A DNA stretch of 8,961 bases, from the NCBI GenBank assembly GCA_022360735.1, contig JAKSCF010000212.1:1-8961 (forward strand). The letters run 5' to 3'. The position numbers were made by a program, and so were the translations under genes. Within the stretch, counting starts at the first letter, position 1, and each line of letters begins with the position of its first letter. The DNA comes from Clostridia bacterium (GTDB lineage Bacteria > Bacillota_A > Clostridia > Peptostreptococcales > JAAYPU01). The notes under the pieces were generated by a model. That model worked only from the letters and a program-made list of their open reading frames with translations. It searched no databases and was not told the DNA's origin. Positions 6,949 to 8,961 of the stretch are shown in pieces.

Positions 6949-6957
6949 ATTATAGCA
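6949..6957 (-). promoter_or_regulatory. Extended -10 promoter of the CPBP protease gene
   Basis: The minus strand reads TGCTATAAT, an exact TATAAT with TGn extension, just behind the terminator of the preceding gene. The predicted start near 6942 leaves a leader of about 30 bases before the ATG at 6910, including the AAAGGAG site. The -35 region is overlapped by the terminator stem and is poor. Confidence 0.55.
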
Positions 6958-6958
6958 T

Positions 6959-6994
6959 AAAAAATAGACTTGCCGTTGTAGTTCTGCAAGCCTA
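6959..6994 (-). terminator. Intrinsic terminator after the aldo/keto reductase gene
   Basis: On the minus strand AGGCUUGC (6994-6987) pairs with GCAAGUCU (6974-6967) over eight base pairs, one of them G-U, around a 12-base loop. After one A there is a run of seven U. It is about 50 bases past the reductase stop and separates it from the CPBP gene. Confidence 0.78.
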
Positions 6995-7044
6995 TAATTT
7001 CGGCTCATTCATATCTAGGTAAACACTTTGACAAAGTTTTTTAC

Positions 7045-8238
7045 TTACTTCTTTCTGCGGTTCATAAATTTCCATACTTTTACCACCACAGGCATAAAAG
7101 GAAATTCAAATATTTTCTTGACTTGTTCCAGTTGTTTTGGTATCTCAATATTTTGTGGGCAATGTTTTGTACATTTGCCGCAATTGATGCATTGACTTGG
7201 TAAGGATTGTGAACTCACAGCACCTGACATTTGTGCCATAAACAACATCTTGATACGCTTTTTATCATCGTTCATATGATAGGCATTATATAAGTGAAAA
7301 GCATTAGGAATATCTACATTTTTAGGGCAAGGCATACAGTATCCACATGATGTGCATCCAATTTTCATTAAACTCCTATAAGTTTCCCCCGCTTTTTTAA
7401 CTATTTCTAAATCTTCTTGTGTCAATGAATTTGTATTCGTTTCGGATGCAATTTTTAAGTTTTCTATAATATGCTCTTTTTCATTCATACCCGATAACAC
7501 GACTGTAACTTCAGGCTGATTCAATAACCACTTCAAAGCCCACTCTGCATTACTTCGTTGAGTTTTTCCTGTGTCATATATGCGTCTAACTTCATTAGGC
7601 ACATTATTTGCCAGCATCCCGCCTCTTAGGGGTTCCATTATCATCACAGCCATACCTTTAGAAGCGGCATATTTTAGCCCTTTAGTTCCGGCTTGATATT
7701 CTTCATCCAAAATATTATATTGAATTTGACACATATCCCAATCATAGTCATCAACCATACCACTAAAATCCTTTTGATTACCATGATAAGAAAATCCTAC
7801 GTTAATTGCTTTTCCTTGTTCTTTTATTTCATCAAGGAACTCAAGAACACCTATTTCTTTTAATTCTTCCCATCTGGGACCATCTATTGAATGGATTAAA
7901 TAATAATCTATATATTGGATCTTCATCTTTTCAAGCTGCTTATCCATATAATAATGCATCTCTTTTTTGCTTTTACACAACCATTGGGGCAGCTTTGAAA
8001 CAATTTTTACTTTTTGCCTGTACGCTTTCGTTAATACCCTCCCCACAAAAGCTTCACTATCACCATCATGGTAGGTCCATGCTGTATCAATATAGTTCAC
8101 TCCGTTATCAATAGCAAAAAAAAGTTGTTCTTTAGCTCTTTGGTCATCAATTTTTCCATTCTCCATAGGCAATCTCATCAGTCCATATCCAAGTGAAGAT
8201 AACTTATCATTGTTTTTGGGAACCTCTCTGTAAATCAT
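7045..8238 (-). CDS. Aldo/keto reductase with C-terminal [4Fe-4S] dicluster domain
   Basis: A 397-aa protein with an aldo/keto reductase barrel (about 10-265) and a ferredoxin-like tail. The catalytic tetrad is visible as D51 (NYIDTAWTY), Y56, K82 (IVSKLP) and H116 (YYLIHSIDG). The tail has CTSCGYCMPCP (C295, C298, C301, C304) and CINCGKCTKHCP (C350, C353, C356, C360), enough for two [4Fe-4S] clusters. Such enzymes are frequent in clostridia; they are thought to reduce carbonyl or quinone-type compounds with electrons from NAD(P)H or ferredoxin, and the substrate here is unknown. ATG 8238 is preferred (five bases after AGGAGG); ATG 8241 is only two bases from it. A TetR-type operator lies at its promoter, and the TetR gene directly upstream is the likely repressor. 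Confidence 0.9.
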   Translation of the reverse strand: MIYREVPKNNDKLSSLGYGLMRLPMENGKIDDQRAKEQLFFAIDNGVNYIDTAWTYHDGDSEAFVGRVLTKAYRQKVKIVSKLPQWLCKSKKEMHYYMDKQLEKMKIQYIDYYLIHSIDGPRWEELKEIGVLEFLDEIKEQGKAINVGFSYHGNQKDFSGMVDDYDWDMCQIQYNILDEEYQAGTKGLKYAASKGMAVMIMEPLRGGMLANNVPNEVRRIYDTGKTQRSNAEWALKWLLNQPEVTVVLSGMNEKEHIIENLKIASETNTNSLTQEDLEIVKKAGETYRSLMKIGCTSCGYCMPCPKNVDIPNAFHLYNAYHMNDDKKRIKMLFMAQMSGAVSSQSLPSQCINCGKCTKHCPQNIEIPKQLEQVKKIFEFPFMPVVVKVWKFMNRRKK

Positions 8239-8255
8239 CATATCCTCCTACATTT

Positions 8256-8273
8256 TGATTGATTGGTCAGTCA
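8256..8273 (-). promoter_or_regulatory. TetR-type operator at the aldo/keto reductase promoter
   Basis: The minus strand reads TGACTGACCAATCAATCA. It differs at one of 18 positions from the copy upstream of the TetR gene (8928-8945, plus strand). It lies just downstream of the -10 element at 8283-8288, about +3 to +20 relative to the predicted transcript start, where a bound dimer would block initiation or early elongation. Confidence 0.72.
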
Positions 8274-8282
8274 CGCTTATGT

Positions 8283-8288
8283 ATTATA
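8283..8288 (-). promoter_or_regulatory. -10 element of the aldo/keto reductase promoter
   Basis: Exact TATAAT on the minus strand, with predicted start near 8276 and a leader of about 38 bases. The -35 region is A-rich and does not resemble TTGACA, so the promoter may be weak or depend on relief of repression. It lies within the short gap after the TetR gene stop, showing that the reductase can be transcribed separately. Confidence 0.5.
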
Positions 8289-8309
8289 AAAGATTTTTTC
8301 TATCTTTAT

Positions 8310-8879
8310 TTACTTTTTTATAAATATGGTGTCAATCATTAAGTCAAAAGTTTTTTCTATGAAATCCGGGTTGTTTTTTTCTGGATAAGAGCCAATATAT
8401 TCAACGTTTGCAGAAGCCATCTTATAAAATAAACTCAACAGATATTTTTCATCCATTTTTTTAATGACGCCCTTTTCTATTCCTTCTCGTACAAAAACTC
8501 CAAATTCATCCAGCATAATTGCATATCCTTTTTCTTTGGTTTCTTCATCTACTTGATTCAGTATACTTGCTAAGTTAAAATATTTGTATTGATCAGGATT
8601 TCCTCTAAAATATTTTAATATATTAAAATAAACTGTTCTTAATTTTTCTCTATAATCCATTTGTTGACCGACATTCTTCTTAAGGCTGTTGATAAAGTTT
8701 TCTTTACAGTAGATATATAGTTCTTTTGCTAAATCATCCTTACTATTAAAGTAGTTAAAAACAGTACCATGACCTACCCCTGCCCTTTCTGCAATATTCG
8801 ATACCTTTGTCTTGCTGATACCGTTCTCACAAAACTCAATTAATGCAGCCTCCAAAATTCTCTCTTTTTTTTCCTTCAT
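8310..8879 (-). CDS. TetR/AcrR-family transcriptional regulator
   Basis: A 189-aa protein of usual length for the family. The N-terminal DNA-binding domain is clear: ERILEAALIEFCENGISKTK (6-25) followed by the helix-turn-helix VSNIAERAGVGHGTVFNYF (26-44) and the typical SKDDLAKELY (46-55). The remaining part (about 60-189) is the all-helical ligand-binding and dimerisation domain, with no recognised ligand signature. It very likely represses its own gene and the downstream aldo/keto reductase gene, because near-identical 18-bp operators sit at both promoters. ATG 8879 is preceded by AAAAGGATGACGG, with AGG about 12 bases away, a rather weak site. The inducer may be a substrate of the reductase, which is inference. 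Confidence 0.9.
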   Translation of the reverse strand: MKEKKERILEAALIEFCENGISKTKVSNIAERAGVGHGTVFNYFNSKDDLAKELYIYCKENFINSLKKNVGQQMDYREKLRTVYFNILKYFRGNPDQYKYFNLASILNQVDEETKEKGYAIMLDEFGVFVREGIEKGVIKKMDEKYLLSLFYKMASANVEYIGSYPEKNNPDFIEKTFDLMIDTIFIKK

Positions 8880-8912
8880 ATTACCGTCATCCTTTTCTTA
8901 TTGTGTGATTTT

Positions 8913-8942
8913 ATTTTATCACGAACATGACTGACCAGTCAA
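8913..8942 (-). promoter_or_regulatory. Promoter of the TetR gene
   Basis: On the minus strand TTGACT (8942-8937) and TAAAAT (8918-8913) are separated by 18 bases and each differs from consensus at one position. The -35 lies inside the operator at 8928-8945, so binding of the repressor would exclude RNA polymerase and give autorepression. Confidence 0.6.
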
Positions 8943-8945
8943 TCA
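8928..8945 (+). promoter_or_regulatory. TetR-type operator at the regulator's own promoter
   Basis: The site TGACTGACCAGTCAATCA contains the perfect dyad TGACTG-AC-CAGTCA. It covers the -35 box of the TetR gene promoter. The second copy at 8256-8273 is in the opposite orientation, with one base different. Confidence 0.74.
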
Positions 8946-8961
8946 TTGCCATTTATTTATA

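Noticed and set aside
7806..8114. Plus-strand 102-codon frame opposite the aldo/keto reductase
   Set aside because: Antisense shadow of a clearly conserved gene.
8289..8307. AAAGAT/ATCTTT hairpin after the TetR gene as terminator
   Set aside because: All but one pair are A-T, the loop is poly-A/T and it runs into the -10 element of the reductase; too weak to support.

Overview
The window is AT-rich, with strong AGGAGG-type ribosome binding sites, compact leaders and low-GC codon choice. Together with the gene types (sigma-54 activator, diol dehydratase, dicluster Fe-S aldo/keto reductase, TetR/AcrR regulator) this points to an anaerobic Clostridia-type Firmicute. No mobile element, tRNA, rRNA or CRISPR array was seen. 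All recognised genes lie on the minus strand, so the window reads from right to left.

Right part (8961 to about 6950): a TetR/AcrR regulator and, downstream of it, an aldo/keto reductase with two C-terminal [4Fe-4S] motifs. Both promoters carry nearly the same 18-bp TGACTGACC-type operator (17 of 18 bases identical when one is reversed), so the pair looks like a self-contained, repressor-controlled redox module. A good intrinsic terminator follows the reductase.

Middle (6910 to 6086): a stand-alone CPBP-type (Abi/CAAX) intramembrane protease with its own extended -10 promoter. Its physiological role is not evident.

Left part (about 6020 to 1): the most unusual section. A sigma-54 activator (GAF-PAS-AAA+-Fis) is followed after 45 bases by an amidohydrolase of the N-acyl-D-amino-acid deacylase type whose usual metal ligands are partly missing. 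Next comes a 283-base control region with a perfect 38-bp palindrome and a well-spaced -24/-12 sigma-54 promoter. From this promoter probably run an APC-family amino acid/amine permease, two single-pass membrane microproteins (44 and 54 aa), and, after a structured 161-base leader, the first 25 codons of a B12-type glycerol/propanediol dehydratase large subunit, which is cut by the window edge.

The simplest reading of the left part is a substrate-induced catabolic locus. The activator senses a ligand and switches on the permease operon through the palindrome and sigma-54 promoter; the substrate enters through the permease, perhaps helped by the microproteins; the amidohydrolase-like protein and the dehydratase process it. 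The substrate cannot be named from sequence alone. The pairing of an amino-acid-type permease and an amidohydrolase with a diol dehydratase is not a standard propanediol or glycerol arrangement and is the main lead here.
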